A stretch of 64,000 nt of DNA, taken from assembly GCA_903839675.1 (NCBI GenBank), contig CAIMDB010000022.1:62001-126000 (forward strand), written 5' to 3'. This document shows, piece by piece, positions 51,770-61,119 of the stretch. Below the pieces are notes generated by a model. The model made no database searches. It worked only from the letters and a program-made list of their open reading frames with translations, and was not told the DNA's origin. A program made the position numbers and the translations under genes. The DNA comes from an uncultured Sphingomonadales bacterium. Its GTDB lineage: Bacteria; Pseudomonadota; Alphaproteobacteria; Sphingomonadales; Sphingomonadaceae. Every line of letters begins with the position of its first letter. The first letter of the stretch is position 1.

Positions 51770-52513
51770 ATGGACCGCCTGATCTATAACAGCCTGTCGG
51801 CGCTGAAGGGGGCCGCTGCCAAGCAGGCAGCGACTGCTAATAATCTCGCCAACGCCTCCACGCCGGGCTTCAAGTCTGACCTTTCCGAAGCACAGGCGCT
51901 GTGGCTGAAGGGTCAGAGCCTGGATAGCCGTGCGGCGATGTCGCAGGAAGTTGTGTCGGCGGACCTGCGGGCAGGGGTGGTTGTTTCCACCGGACGCGCT
52001 CTTGATGTGGCGATTGAGAATGATGCGTTGTTCGCAGTCCAGTCTCCGGCGGGCGACGAGGCCTATACGCGGCGCGGCGATTTTCAGATGTCCGACAGCG
52101 GCTTGCTGACGACAGGTGATGGACGGCCGGTGCTCGGTCAACAGGGGCCGATCACATTGCCGCCCGCTGACAGCGTTTCCATCGATAGTCAGGGCCGCAT
52201 CTCGATCATCCCGGCAGGGGGGGATCCGACACAGCCGCAGGAAGTGGGCCAGGTTAAGCTTGTCTCTCCCGCCGGCATCGGCGCGACCAAGGGCCTAGAT
52301 GGCCTGTTCCGCGCGTCGAACGGGGATGCTCTGCCGACGGATCCGGATGCGCGCGTGCGCACCGGGCATCTCGAATCCTCAAACGTCTCCTCCACCCAAG
52401 CTTTGGTCGACATGATTGAAGCCAGCCGTTCGTGGGACGTTCAACTCAAGCTGCTGGGTGATGTGCGTGATCTCGATACGTCCACGTCCCAGCTCATGAA
52501 CCTGAACCAGTAA
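51770..52513 (+). CDS. flgF: Flagellar proximal rod protein FlgF
   Basis: The 247-residue protein has ATANNLANASTPGFKSDLSE at the N-terminus, AYTRRGDFQMSDSGLL in the middle and the C-terminal STQALVDMIEASRSWDVQLK motif of FlgF/FlgG-type rod proteins. It sits between flgE and flgG, the conserved place of flgF, 8 bp after flgE. Confidence 0.95.
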   Translation: MDRLIYNSLSALKGAAAKQAATANNLANASTPGFKSDLSEAQALWLKGQSLDSRAAMSQEVVSADLRAGVVVSTGRALDVAIENDALFAVQSPAGDEAYTRRGDFQMSDSGLLTTGDGRPVLGQQGPITLPPADSVSIDSQGRISIIPAGGDPTQPQEVGQVKLVSPAGIGATKGLDGLFRASNGDALPTDPDARVRTGHLESSNVSSTQALVDMIEASRSWDVQLKLLGDVRDLDTSTSQLMNLNQ

Positions 52514-52529
52514 GCAGGAAGATACAGAT

Positions 52530-53318
52530 ATGACCATGGGCGCCCTCCACGTCGCACGCACAGGCCTCGACGCACAGAATATGCGGATGCAGGTGATCGC
52601 GAACAACCTCGCCAACGTGAACACCACCGGCTTCAAGCGTGACCGCGCGAGCTTTGACACGCTGGCCTATCAGGCGATTGTATCTGCCGGTGCCTCGTCT
52701 TCAGGTGATAACATGTATGCGACGGGCCTCAACCTCGGCACCGGTGTTCAGGTGGGCGGCACGACCCGTGTGGACACGCAAGGCACGCTTGCGACAACCG
52801 GCAATACGCTTGACCTTGCGTTGGAAGGGGCCGGCTATTTTCAGGTTCTGATGCCCGATGGCCGCACCGGCTTTACCCGCGCGGGCAACTTCACGCTGTC
52901 GCCAGAAGGGACGATTGTCACGCCATCGGGGCTGCCGCTGCAGCCGCAGATCCAGGTGCCCGAAGGCACGACGCAGATCACCATCGGGTCGGATGGAACG
53001 GTCTCTGCCCAGATTCCGGGCCAGACGGCGCTGTCGCAGCTGGGCCGGATCGAAACCGCCCGCTTCATGAATCCGGCTGGCCTTGCGCCGGGTGGTGACA
53101 ACATCCTGATGGAAACGCCTGCCTCGGGCACTCCGCAGACAGGTGCACCCGGCGAAGCTGGTCGCGGCACAATCCGGTCCGGTGCCTTGGAAGGCTCCAA
53201 CGTCAATGTTGTCGAAGAACTGGTCGACATGATCGAAACGCAGCGGGCCTATGAGGTCAATTCCAAGATGATCCAGGCCACTGATGAAATGATGCGCAAT
53301 GCGAACCAGCAGCTTTAG
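52530..53318 (+). CDS. flgG: Flagellar distal rod protein FlgG
   Basis: The 262-residue protein, of normal FlgG length, has VIANNLANVNTTGFKRDRA, then the FlgG-specific ATGLNLGTGVQVGGT and GAGYFQV segments, and ends with VEELVDMIETQRAYEVNSKM. It polymerises into the distal rod that crosses the P and L rings. It overlaps flgH by 20 bp. Confidence 0.97.
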   Translation: MTMGALHVARTGLDAQNMRMQVIANNLANVNTTGFKRDRASFDTLAYQAIVSAGASSSGDNMYATGLNLGTGVQVGGTTRVDTQGTLATTGNTLDLALEGAGYFQVLMPDGRTGFTRAGNFTLSPEGTIVTPSGLPLQPQIQVPEGTTQITIGSDGTVSAQIPGQTALSQLGRIETARFMNPAGLAPGGDNILMETPASGTPQTGAPGEAGRGTIRSGALEGSNVNVVEELVDMIETQRAYEVNSKMIQATDEMMRNANQQL

Positions 53319-53898
53319 TCTGGCGCTCGCGTTGGCCTTGCTCTCGGCGCCCGCAGGGGCAACAGAGCGCGGCGCCGTGTTCTCGACGTCGGGCTATACG
53401 CCCCTGACATCGGGTGCACGTGCAGGGCAGGTTGGCGATATTCTGACCGTGATGCTCGTGGAGCGCACCACGGCCACCAAGTCGAATTCGGCGAGCACAG
53501 GCCGCGATGGCGCGGTCGGCGTCACACCGCCCAGCACCGGCATCCTGAACCTGCTCAAGCCCACCGATTTAAGCGCAAGCGGCAATCAGTCGTTCAAGGG
53601 GAAGGGCGAAGCCGCTCAGTCGAACGCGCTTTCAGGCGAAATCGCGGTGACGGTGGTCTCGGTCCGCCCCAATGGAGTGCTCGAAGTGAAAGGCGAAAAG
53701 TTCCTCAAGCTGAACCGCGGCGATGAACGCATCGAGCTGACGGGGCTTGTCCGGACCGCCGACATTTCCGCTGATAACCGTGTCTTGTCGACGCGGGTCG
53801 CCAATGCACGCATTGCCTATACCGGCAAGGGCGAGATCGCGCGCGGCAGCAAGCAGGGCTGGCTCCAGGCCTTCTTCTCCAAGATCAGCCCGTTCTGA
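53299..53898 (+). CDS. flgH: Flagellar L-ring protein FlgH without lipobox
   Basis: The 199-residue protein has the FlgH core: RAGQVGDILTVMLVERTTATK, then GEIAVTVVSVRPNGVLEVKGE, VRTADISADN and GWLQAFFSKISPF at the end. It forms the outer-membrane L ring. FlgH is usually a lipoprotein, but the signal peptide here (LALALALLSAPAGATERG) has no cysteine, so it must be processed by signal peptidase I. The start overlaps flgG by 20 bp, and no in-frame upstream start with a lipobox is available. Confidence 0.94.
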   Translation: MRTSSFSLALALALLSAPAGATERGAVFSTSGYTPLTSGARAGQVGDILTVMLVERTTATKSNSASTGRDGAVGVTPPSTGILNLLKPTDLSASGNQSFKGKGEAAQSNALSGEIAVTVVSVRPNGVLEVKGEKFLKLNRGDERIELTGLVRTADISADNRVLSTRVANARIAYTGKGEIARGSKQGWLQAFFSKISPF

Positions 53899-54986
53899 TG
53901 AAGCGGTTCCTCTTCCTACTGGCCGCCCTGGTCGCGACGCCTTTGCACGCCGAACGGATCAAGGATCTCGGCGCGTTTGAAGGCCTGCGCGCCAACCAGC
54001 TGACCGGCTATGGCATCGTTGTCGGCCTCGCCGGCACCGGCGACGACAGCCTCGACTACGCGACGCAGGGCATGAAGGGGGCCATTTCCCGCTTCGGCCT
54101 GACGCTGCCTGCTGGCATCAACCCTGCGCTTAAAAACGCAGCCGCTGTCATGATCACAGCGGAGCTGCCGCCTTTTGCCAAGCCGGGCCAGCGGCTGGAT
54201 GTCACCATCTCCGCCATCGGTAAGGCCAAGAGCCTGCGCGGCGGTACGCTGATCATGTCGCCGCTCTATGGGGCGGACGGAAACATTTACGCCATGGCAC
54301 AGGGCAATCTGGTTGTCGGCGGTCTGGGTGTGGATGCGGCAGACGGCTCCAAGCTGTCAGTCAACATTCCCTCGGCAGGCCGCATTGATGGCGGCGCATC
54401 GGTGGAACGCGCGGTCGATACCGGGTTTGCGACATCCGAAGCGCTGACGTTCAACTTGGCCAATCCTGATTTGACGAATGCGCGTCTGGTCGCGGATGCG
54501 ATCAACCGGCTTGCTGGCAACGGCGCCGCGCGGGCGATGGATGGCGTGTCGATTGCGATCAGTGCCCCCGATGGCGCAGAAGCGCGGCTTCGCTTGATGA
54601 GTGCGATTGAAAATCTTCAGGTCACACCGACGGAGCCGCCCGCGCGCGTCATCGTCAACGCTCGCACCGGTACGGTCGTCATCAACGGCGCCGTGCGGGT
54701 GGCACCCGCCGCCATCACGCATGGCAAGCTGACGGTGAAAGTCGATGAGAACCCGACCGTGGTCCAGCCTGCGCAGTTCAGTCGCGGCGAAACCGCGATG
54801 GAGCCGTCGAGCGACATTGCGGTGGAGGAACAGCGCAACCCGATGTTACTCATGCGCCGTGGCGCCTCGCTGTCCGACATCGTGAAGGCCGTCAACAAGC
54901 TGGGCGTTTCGCCGGGCGATCTGGTCGCCATCCTCCAGGCCCTCAAACAGGCTGGTGCCCTTCAGGCCGAATTGGTGATCTTGTGA
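53898..54986 (+). CDS. flgI: Flagellar P-ring protein FlgI
   Basis: The 362-residue protein has a signal peptide (FLFLLAALVATPLHA, cut before ERIKDL), then the conserved LTGYGIVVGLAGTGD, VMITAELPPFAKPGQRLDV and GTLIMSPLYGADG, and the C-terminal LVAILQALKQAGALQAEL. It forms the peptidoglycan-level P ring with help from FlgA. Its start overlaps flgH by 1 bp. Confidence 0.97.
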   Translation: MKRFLFLLAALVATPLHAERIKDLGAFEGLRANQLTGYGIVVGLAGTGDDSLDYATQGMKGAISRFGLTLPAGINPALKNAAAVMITAELPPFAKPGQRLDVTISAIGKAKSLRGGTLIMSPLYGADGNIYAMAQGNLVVGGLGVDAADGSKLSVNIPSAGRIDGGASVERAVDTGFATSEALTFNLANPDLTNARLVADAINRLAGNGAARAMDGVSIAISAPDGAEARLRLMSAIENLQVTPTEPPARVIVNARTGTVVINGAVRVAPAAITHGKLTVKVDENPTVVQPAQFSRGETAMEPSSDIAVEEQRNPMLLMRRGASLSDIVKAVNKLGVSPGDLVAILQALKQAGALQAELVIL

Positions 54987-55255
54987 TCAAGCTTCTCTCC
55001 ACCCCGTCTGTGCCCAAGCCTGTTGACCCCGCGTTGCGCAAGGCTGCGCAGGGCTTTGAGGCGTTGTTCCTCAGGCAGGTCATTGGCTCCATGCGACAGG
55101 CCAAGCTTGGCGACGATCTGTTCGGGTCGAGCGCGACGAACACCTATCGGGAGATGTCAGACAAGCAACTGGCAGACTCGCTGGCACAAAAGGGATCAAT
55201 TGGCATTGCCGCGTTGGTGGAGGCGCAGCTCTCACAAAAAGGTGACGTTCGATGA
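54983..55255 (+). CDS. flgJ: FlgJ rod-scaffold domain protein
   Basis: The 90-residue protein, from a GTG overlapping the flgI stop, is the rod-cap part only (ALRKAAQGFEALFLRQVIGS, then YREMSDKQLADSLAQKG). The C-terminal muramidase of enterobacterial FlgJ is absent, as is usual in alphaproteobacteria. The transglycosylase at 47722-48498 probably supplies the cell-wall opening. Confidence 0.9.
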   Translation: MIKLLSTPSVPKPVDPALRKAAQGFEALFLRQVIGSMRQAKLGDDLFGSSATNTYREMSDKQLADSLAQKGSIGIAALVEAQLSQKGDVR

Positions 55256-56538
55256 CCGATATCATGGCGCTCGGCCTGACCAGCGTGAAGGCTTTTACGC
55301 AGGGTCTCGCCACCATCAGCGACAACGTCGCCAACGCGCAGACCCCCGGTTATGCCCGCCGGTCCACGCGGATCGAAGACGGAACGGTCATCCGGTACGC
55401 GGATGAATGGCGCAACAATGAATCGCGCATTGCCTCTGGCCTTGCCACGCAAGCCAGCACCCGATTGAACTGGCTGGAATCAGCCGAACGCGCGCTGGAT
55501 GATGGTGAAACGGGGATCGGTCAACGCGTTGGGGCCGTCTTTAACCGCGCAGAAGAACTTGCGGCGGACCCCAACAGCATTGCCCGCCGCAGCGCCTATC
55601 TCCAGTCGATCGACGATGCTGCGATCTCGTTTCGGACGACAGCATCAGGCCTGAAGTCTTCATCGGAAGGCATCGCCTCTCAGGCACGGCAGACGGTGAC
55701 GAGCGTGAATAGCGACCTCAAAGGACTGCTCAACGTCAATCAGACCCTGCTTGCCACGCCACAAGGGACAAGCGGCTATGCCTCGCTGCTGGATCAACGG
55801 GACAGGTTGTTGACCAATTTGTCCCAGGCTGTGCCCGTCGATGTTTCTTTGGATTTTCGCGGTGTCGCAACCGTGCGCATGAGCGGGACGGGGGTCACCC
55901 TGCTCAATCCTGACGCGGCCGGGACGATGAGTGTTACCTCTGCTGCCAACGGAACTCTCACCTTCTCTGCGACCCAACCCGACGGGACGGCCTCTGATGT
56001 CATTCCGCCGGGCGGATCGCTGGCCGGTATGTCGAGTGCCGCGGCAGACATTGCCGAGCAACGTGCCTCAGTGGATGCGCTCGCAGCGAAGTTTGCAGAT
56101 CTGATCAACAGCAATCAAGCCGCCGGCAGGACAAAGAGCGGCAATCCGGGTGGCCCGCTTTTGGAGATGGGGGCAGATGGTGCCCTGACCATTTCCGCGC
56201 TCGATGTGAGTGTTGACGCGATTGCGACCTCTGATGGCACGGCGGACAATGCCAATTTGCTCGCCCTCAATTCAGCGCGCCGCGATTCCGGTATCGAAAC
56301 GGCCTGGACCGCCATCGTCTCCAGCCATGCCCAGAAGGTGCAGTCGGCAAAGCTGGTTCAGGAATCATCGCAATCCCGCAGCGAAGCCGCTGATGAAGCG
56401 CGTGACCAGCTGAGTGGCGTCGATCTCGACCGCGAGGCGGTGGAACTGATGCGCCTCCAACAATCTTACGAAGCGGCTGCCCGCGTGATTCAGGTTGCGC
56501 GCGAGATGCTTCAGTCCATCAACGACATCGGCGGATAG
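55252..56538 (+). CDS. flgK: Flagellar hook-filament junction protein FlgK
   Basis: The 428-residue protein is shorter than the E. coli form (about 547). It has the N-terminal TISDNVANAQTPGYARRSTR, the FlgK segment GYASLLDQRDRLLTNLSQAV, and the C-terminal GVDLDREAVELMRLQQSYEA helix. It joins hook to filament. Its start overlaps flgJ by 4 bp; flgL follows. Confidence 0.95.
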   Translation: MTDIMALGLTSVKAFTQGLATISDNVANAQTPGYARRSTRIEDGTVIRYADEWRNNESRIASGLATQASTRLNWLESAERALDDGETGIGQRVGAVFNRAEELAADPNSIARRSAYLQSIDDAAISFRTTASGLKSSSEGIASQARQTVTSVNSDLKGLLNVNQTLLATPQGTSGYASLLDQRDRLLTNLSQAVPVDVSLDFRGVATVRMSGTGVTLLNPDAAGTMSVTSAANGTLTFSATQPDGTASDVIPPGGSLAGMSSAAADIAEQRASVDALAAKFADLINSNQAAGRTKSGNPGGPLLEMGADGALTISALDVSVDAIATSDGTADNANLLALNSARRDSGIETAWTAIVSSHAQKVQSAKLVQESSQSRSEAADEARDQLSGVDLDREAVELMRLQQSYEAAARVIQVAREMLQSINDIGG

Positions 56539-56548
56539 GAGAACTGAT

Positions 56549-57391
56549 ATGCCCGGATTGACCGGAACCCGCCTCTCGCTTGAGATTTCGCGTCAGCTTT
56601 CGATGGCGCGTAACCTGCTGAAGACGCAGATCCAAATCGGCACCGGAAAGCGCATTGAGCGCGCGTCCGACGATCCCGGTGCGGCTGCACGCGTGGCGCA
56701 GTTGGTGCGCACGCAATCCAATGTGCAAAGCTGGAGCTCGAACGTCACGCTGGCCCAGTCATTGACGAGCCATGCGGACTCCATCCTGTCGCAATTGTCG
56801 GACCGTGCCGTGCAGGCCCAGTCGAGCTATGTCTCGGCAGGCGATAGTTCCCTGGGTGCGGAATATAGGGCGGCTGTGGCCAATGAGCTCCGCTCGATTG
56901 CGCTTGAGATGAGCGAGATGGCAACAACCCGCAACAGCCTTGATGAACCGCTGTTCGCGTCGAGCAATGCGGCAAAGATCCCGGTTGCAGATGGCTTGCA
57001 GGTTGCCCCCGTTCCATCGGCGGATGAGGTGTTCCAGACCGGCGGAGTATCGTTGGCACAGCAGCTTCGTGATGCGGCGGACGCGCTCGAGATTGCTGAC
57101 CCTGTGGCCCGCCGGGCCGCCTACGGCCAATCGATCCAGAAGCTCAACGATATGGTTGAGCATATTGCGACAGTTCGATCAGATATTGGCGTGCGGGGCG
57201 GGCGCCTAGACGCCTTGGAAAACCGCCTGGCCGAACAACAGATCGAACTGACAGCCGAGCGTTCCGGCCTGGAAGATACAGACATCACCGAAGCTGTGGC
57301 CCGCCTGAATTCCCAGCAGTTGACGTTGGAGGCCGCGCAAGCGGCCTTTGCCCGGATCAGCAAGAAGACGCTGTTCGATATTCTGCAATAG
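56549..57391 (+). CDS. flgL: Flagellar hook-filament junction protein FlgL
   Basis: The product is 280 residues from the ATG at 56549, with AGGAGA upstream. It has the flagellin-like N-terminus RIERASDDPGAAARVAQLV and the C-terminal LEDTDITEAVARLNSQQLTL, which form the filament-core helices. It is the second junction protein and closes the flgB-flgL operon. Confidence 0.92.
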   Translation: MPGLTGTRLSLEISRQLSMARNLLKTQIQIGTGKRIERASDDPGAAARVAQLVRTQSNVQSWSSNVTLAQSLTSHADSILSQLSDRAVQAQSSYVSAGDSSLGAEYRAAVANELRSIALEMSEMATTRNSLDEPLFASSNAAKIPVADGLQVAPVPSADEVFQTGGVSLAQQLRDAADALEIADPVARRAAYGQSIQKLNDMVEHIATVRSDIGVRGGRLDALENRLAEQQIELTAERSGLEDTDITEAVARLNSQQLTLEAAQAAFARISKKTLFDILQ

Positions 57392-57394
57392 CCC

Positions 57395-57421
57395 TCAATT
57401 TTGGCGGCAATTGGTCGTTAC
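57395..57421 (+). promoter_or_regulatory. Sigma-28-like promoter of motAB
   Basis: TCAA, 15 bp, GTCGTTAC, 61 bp before the motA start. The -10 half is identical to that of flgM and the spacing is the same, which supports a FliA-dependent late promoter. Confidence 0.65.
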
Positions 57422-57482
57422 CCCAAAGTGACAGCAGAGCAGTCCGGTGGGGATTGCTGATTGAGGACAGGTCTCGCTTTCG

Positions 57483-58346
57483 ATGTTTCCGGCAATTGGT
57501 CTTGTTGTGCTTTTGGGCCTCGTGTTCGGGGGGTTCGCCCTCACGGGCGGCGATCTCGGCCCGGTCATGCATGCCCTGCCGCACGAAATGCTCATCATTG
57601 GTGGGGCCGCACTCGGGGCGTTGATCATCGGCAATTCCGGCGCTGATCTAAAGGCGCTCGGCGCGGGCTTTGGCAAGGTGTTCAAAGGCCCGAAGTATAA
57701 GAAGCAGGACTATCTCGACTGCATCTTCCTTGTGTCCAAGCTGATGAAGATGCTGCGTACCGATGGCCCGGTGGCTGTTGAGCCGCATATTGAAGACCCC
57801 AAATCTTCGGCCATCTTCGGCGAGTTTCCCAAGCTTCTGACAGACTCCACCCTCATTCACATGATTTGCGATACGCTGAGGCTGGTGGTCGTGTCTTCCG
57901 GGACACTCGATCCGCACGCCGTTGAAGACGTGATGGACAATGGCATTAAGGCGCACCACCATCACGCCATCAAACCGGCAGAGGACATGCAGGGATTGGC
58001 CGACGCACTGCCCGCGCTCGGGATTGTGGCTGCTGTTCTGGGCGTTGTGAAGACGATGGGTTCCATCGACAAGCCGCCATCCGTGCTTGGTGGCATGATC
58101 GGCTCCGCACTTGTCGGGACGTTCCTTGGCGTGTTGCTGGCTTATGGTATCGTCGGCCCGTTCGCGAGCCGCTGTAAAGCGGTGATTGAGGAAGACGGGG
58201 CCATGTATCAGGTGGTCAAGCAGATCATTGTCGCGTCACTGCACGGTCACCCGCTGCCGTTGGTGATCGAGGCAGCACGCTCGGGTATCGCCCATCACAA
58301 CCAACCGAGCTTTGCCGATGTGTTTGACGGCATGCGGGGCCGCTAG
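57483..58346 (+). CDS. motA: Flagellar motor stator protein MotA
   Basis: The 287-residue protein has four membrane segments (about 2-20, 34-52, 172-192, 202-224) and the MotA signatures ALPALGIVAAVLGVVKTMG and LVGTFLGVLLAYGIVGPFA. With MotB it forms the proton-driven stator in the inner membrane. It is 91 bp after flgL behind its own sigma-28-like promoter, and 3 bp before motB. Confidence 0.97.
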   Translation: MFPAIGLVVLLGLVFGGFALTGGDLGPVMHALPHEMLIIGGAALGALIIGNSGADLKALGAGFGKVFKGPKYKKQDYLDCIFLVSKLMKMLRTDGPVAVEPHIEDPKSSAIFGEFPKLLTDSTLIHMICDTLRLVVVSSGTLDPHAVEDVMDNGIKAHHHHAIKPAEDMQGLADALPALGIVAAVLGVVKTMGSIDKPPSVLGGMIGSALVGTFLGVLLAYGIVGPFASRCKAVIEEDGAMYQVVKQIIVASLHGHPLPLVIEAARSGIAHHNQPSFADVFDGMRGR

Positions 58347-58349
58347 ACC

Positions 58350-59198
58350 ATGAGCGTCCAGAACCAGGTCCGTCCGATCATCGTCAAGAAGATCATCGAT
58401 GGCGGCCATGGCGGCCATCATGGTGGGGCGTGGAAAGTTGCCTATGCTGATTTCGTGACGGCGATGATGGCGTTCTTCCTGCTGATGTGGCTGCTCGGTG
58501 CGACGACAGAAAAGCAACGTAAGTCGATCGCCGATTATTTCGCCCCGACGACAGCCATGACGCGCACCGAAAGTGCAGGCGGCAACGGCTTTTTTGGGGG
58601 CTCTTCTATCGTTTCTGCCGACAAATACCCCAATGCGGCTGGGCAGACGGGTACGCGGTCCCTGACTATCCCCAAGGATGCTGCAGGCGGGCCCAAGGAA
58701 GCATCTGGCGCGAAAAAGGAAAAGGATCGCCGCCAGTTTGAGAATATTCGCGACGTCATCATGAAGCGGATGATGGCCAACCCCAATATGCGACGGCTGG
58801 CCAAGAATATGCGCTTTACCGAGACGGAAGAAGGGTTGCGGATCGACCTTGTTGATGAATCCGACTTCTCCATGTTTGGCATGGGGACGGATCGGATGAC
58901 GCCGGACGCCATCCAGATGCTGCGCGAAGTGGGCGACGTCATCCGGCAAGTGCCCAACGGCATCAAAATCCGTGGCCATACAGATAGCTTCACCTGGGAA
59001 AAGGACCCTCGCGGTGCGAACAACTGGCGCCTCTCGGTAGAACGCGCGGAAGTGACCCGCCGCTTCCTCGCTGGACAGCGGATTGAAAATGAACGGTTCA
59101 TGCGGATTGAGGGCGTCGCCGACCGCGAGCCCTATAATCCGGAAGACGGCTTTGATCCTCGCAACCGCCGGATGTCGATCATCCTCGGCTGGAGCTGA
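58350..59198 (+). CDS. motB: Flagellar motor stator protein MotB
   Basis: The 282-residue protein has one N-terminal membrane helix with the proton-carrying Asp in AYADFVTAMMAFFLLMWLL, a plug/linker, and a C-terminal OmpA-like peptidoglycan-binding domain (IKIRGHTDSF, NNWRLSVERAEVTRRFL). It anchors the MotA/MotB stator to the wall. It ends exactly where the convergent leuA gene ends, with no spacer. Confidence 0.97.
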   Translation: MSVQNQVRPIIVKKIIDGGHGGHHGGAWKVAYADFVTAMMAFFLLMWLLGATTEKQRKSIADYFAPTTAMTRTESAGGNGFFGGSSIVSADKYPNAAGQTGTRSLTIPKDAAGGPKEASGAKKEKDRRQFENIRDVIMKRMMANPNMRRLAKNMRFTETEEGLRIDLVDESDFSMFGMGTDRMTPDAIQMLREVGDVIRQVPNGIKIRGHTDSFTWEKDPRGANNWRLSVERAEVTRRFLAGQRIENERFMRIEGVADREPYNPEDGFDPRNRRMSIILGWS

Positions 59199-60866
59199 TC
59201 AGGCCCGAAGCGCGTTCGCTGCACTGAGGACGGCGCGGACGCTGGCGGTGGCCACATCCTCGTCAATGCCGACACCCCAGACGGTCTTGCCGTCAGAGGA
59301 TTTGCATTCGACATAGGCAGCGGCTTTCACACCTGTGCCTTGGCCCATGGCGTGTTCGGTATAATCCTCAATCTCCAGCGACACGCCAAAGCTGTCCCGA
59401 ATGGTGGATACGACCGAAGAGATCAGGCCATTGCCGCGACCGGAGACCGACTGTTCCTGACCGTCAATCACGACCTTGCCGGCAAAGATGCGCTCGCCAT
59501 TGGCGGCGCGCGTTTCTTCATAGTCGACCAGCTGGAAATGCTGCGGCGTGTTGAGGCAATAGGTCTTCTGGAAGACCGCCCAGATGTCGTCGGCGTAGAG
59601 CTCCCGACCTGTCTCATCGGCCAGTTCCTGCACCCGGCGGCTGAAGTGCGCCTGCATCTTCTTCGGCAGCTTCAGGCCCTGATCCTGTTCCAGCACCCAG
59701 GCGAAGCCGCCCTTGCCGGACTGAGAATTGACGCGGATGACCGCTTCATAGCTGCGGCCAAGATCGGCCGGATCGATGGGCAGATACGGGACTTCCCAGA
59801 AATCATCATTGCGTGACTCTTGGGCGGCAAAGCCTTTCTTGATCGCGTCCTGATGGCTGCCTGAGAACGCCGTGAACACCAGTTCGCCCGCATAGGGATG
59901 GCGGGGGTGGACGGGCAGTTGGTTGCAATATTCGACGGTCTTGATGACTTCATCAATGTCCGAAAAGTCGAGGCCGGGGTTCAGCCCTTGCGTGTACATG
60001 TTGAGCGCGACGGTCACGAGATCGCAATTGCCGGTGCGCTCGCCATTGCCGAACAGGCAGCCTTCAACACGGTCGGCACCTGCCATCAGGCCCAGCTCTG
60101 TCGCAGCCACGCCAGTGCCCCGGTCATTGTGCGCGTGCAGGCTGATGATGACGCTGTCACGGTTGGGGATGTTACGGCCGAAATACTCAATCTGGTCGGC
60201 GTAGATGTTGGGCGTCGCTGCCTCGACCGTGGCCGGCAGATTGAAGATGATCGGCTTGTCCGGTGTCGGCTTCAGGATATCCATGACGGCTGCACAGCAT
60301 TCAATGCTGAAGTCGATCTCTGCGGTCGAAAATGTCTCCGGTGAATATTCAAAGCGCCAATCCGTATCGGGCTGCTTGGCGGCTTCGTCGCGCAGATATT
60401 TGGCGCCTGCAATCGCGATGTCCTTCACCTGTGCCTGATCCATCTGGAAGACGATCTTGCGCCAAGCGGGGGAGACGGCGTTGTAGACGTGGACGATGGC
60501 CGTTTTGGCGCCGCGTAGGCTTTCAAAGCTGGTGCGGATCAGGTCTTCGCGCGATTGGGTCAGCACCTGAATGACCACGTCGTCCGGGATGCGGCCGGAC
60601 TGGACAAGGCCCGAGATGAAGTCGAATTCGGTCGCGCCGGCGCTGGGGAAGCCGACTTCGATTTCCTTGAGGCCAACCTTCAGCAGTAGGTCAAAGAAGC
60701 GCGTCTTCTTCTCAGCATCCATCGGATCGACGAGGGCCTGATTGCCGTCGCGCATGTCGGTGGAGAGCCAGCGCGGTGCCTTCGTGATCGTCTGGCTGGG
60801 CCATTGACGGTCAGGCAGGTTGATCTGCGGGAAAGGGCGATATTTGGTCGATGGATTGCGCAGCAT
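59199..60866 (-). CDS. leuA: 2-isopropylmalate synthase
   Basis: The 555-residue protein is the longer, type-2 form of LeuA. It has the TIM-barrel start [15 protein letters not shown], the metal-binding [22 protein letters not shown], and a C-terminal leucine-sensing domain with [20 protein letters not shown]. It condenses acetyl-CoA and 2-oxoisovalerate in the first step of leucine synthesis. Upstream lies a short leucine-rich leader peptide and stem-loop, so control by attenuation is likely as well as feedback inhibition. Confidence 0.97.
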   Translation of the reverse strand: MLRNPSTKYRPFPQINLPDRQWPSQTITKAPRWLSTDMRDGNQALVDPMDAEKKTRFFDLLLKVGLKEIEVGFPSAGATEFDFISGLVQSGRIPDDVVIQVLTQSREDLIRTSFESLRGAKTAIVHVYNAVSPAWRKIVFQMDQAQVKDIAIAGAKYLRDEAAKQPDTDWRFEYSPETFSTAEIDFSIECCAAVMDILKPTPDKPIIFNLPATVEAATPNIYADQIEYFGRNIPNRDSVIISLHAHNDRGTGVAATELGLMAGADRVEGCLFGNGERTGNCDLVTVALNMYTQGLNPGLDFSDIDEVIKTVEYCNQLPVHPRHPYAGELVFTAFSGSHQDAIKKGFAAQESRNDDFWEVPYLPIDPADLGRSYEAVIRVNSQSGKGGFAWVLEQDQGLKLPKKMQAHFSRRVQELADETGRELYADDIWAVFQKTYCLNTPQHFQLVDYEETRAANGERIFAGKVVIDGQEQSVSGRGNGLISSVVSTIRDSFGVSLEIEDYTEHAMGQGTGVKAAAYVECKSSDGKTVWGVGIDEDVATASVRAVLSAANALRA

Positions 60867-60907
60867 GATGTCTTCTCTTCAAAGGCCGGTTGGGTTTGGT
60901 CTGATGT

Positions 60908-60961
60908 CCCTTAGGCAGCGCGGTGTGCGAGGGCACACGCGGATACGAACGCGCCTAAGGG
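60908..60961 (-). promoter_or_regulatory. leuA leader RNA stem-loops (attenuator region)
   Basis: In the minus-strand RNA, CCCUUAGGCGCG (60961-60950, overlapping the leader peptide stop) can pair with CGCGCUGCCUAAGGG (60922-60908), with a 2-3 base bulge. Inside it CGCGUGUG and CACA-CGCG form a smaller hairpin. The arms fit alternative structures governed by ribosome stalling on the leader peptide. No U run follows, so the switch may act on translation or use another stop signal. Confidence 0.6.
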
Positions 60962-61002
60962 CGCGTAAGTCGAAGAAGAAGAAGGGCCGACCGGATGATC
61001 AT
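60955..61002 (-). CDS. Leucine-rich leader peptide of leuA
   Basis: A 15-residue frame, MIIRSALLLLRLTRP, starts at the ATG at 61002 and stops 89 bp before leuA. Five of the 15 residues are Leu, four of them in a row, all as CTT codons. This is the classic layout of a leucine operon leader: low charged tRNA-Leu stalls the ribosome on the Leu codons and changes folding of the downstream RNA. The stop codon lies in the first arm of a long stem (60950-60961). Confidence 0.8.
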   Translation of the reverse strand: MIIRSALLLLRLTRP

Positions 61003-61119
61003 GTTGCGGGATCTATGCGTTGATGCTCCGCGAATGTCCAGTAGGCAATTGTGCGCATTTCGTTGCACCCGGCTGCGCCTTCATGCCACAAGATTGCAAA
61101 ACAACCAGAGAGGAACCCG

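Noticed and set aside
57430-57460. A sigma-54 promoter before motA (TTGCT at the -12 position)
   Set aside because: The -24 element reads TCCGGT at the required spacing, far from TGGCAC. The sigma-28-like site fits better.
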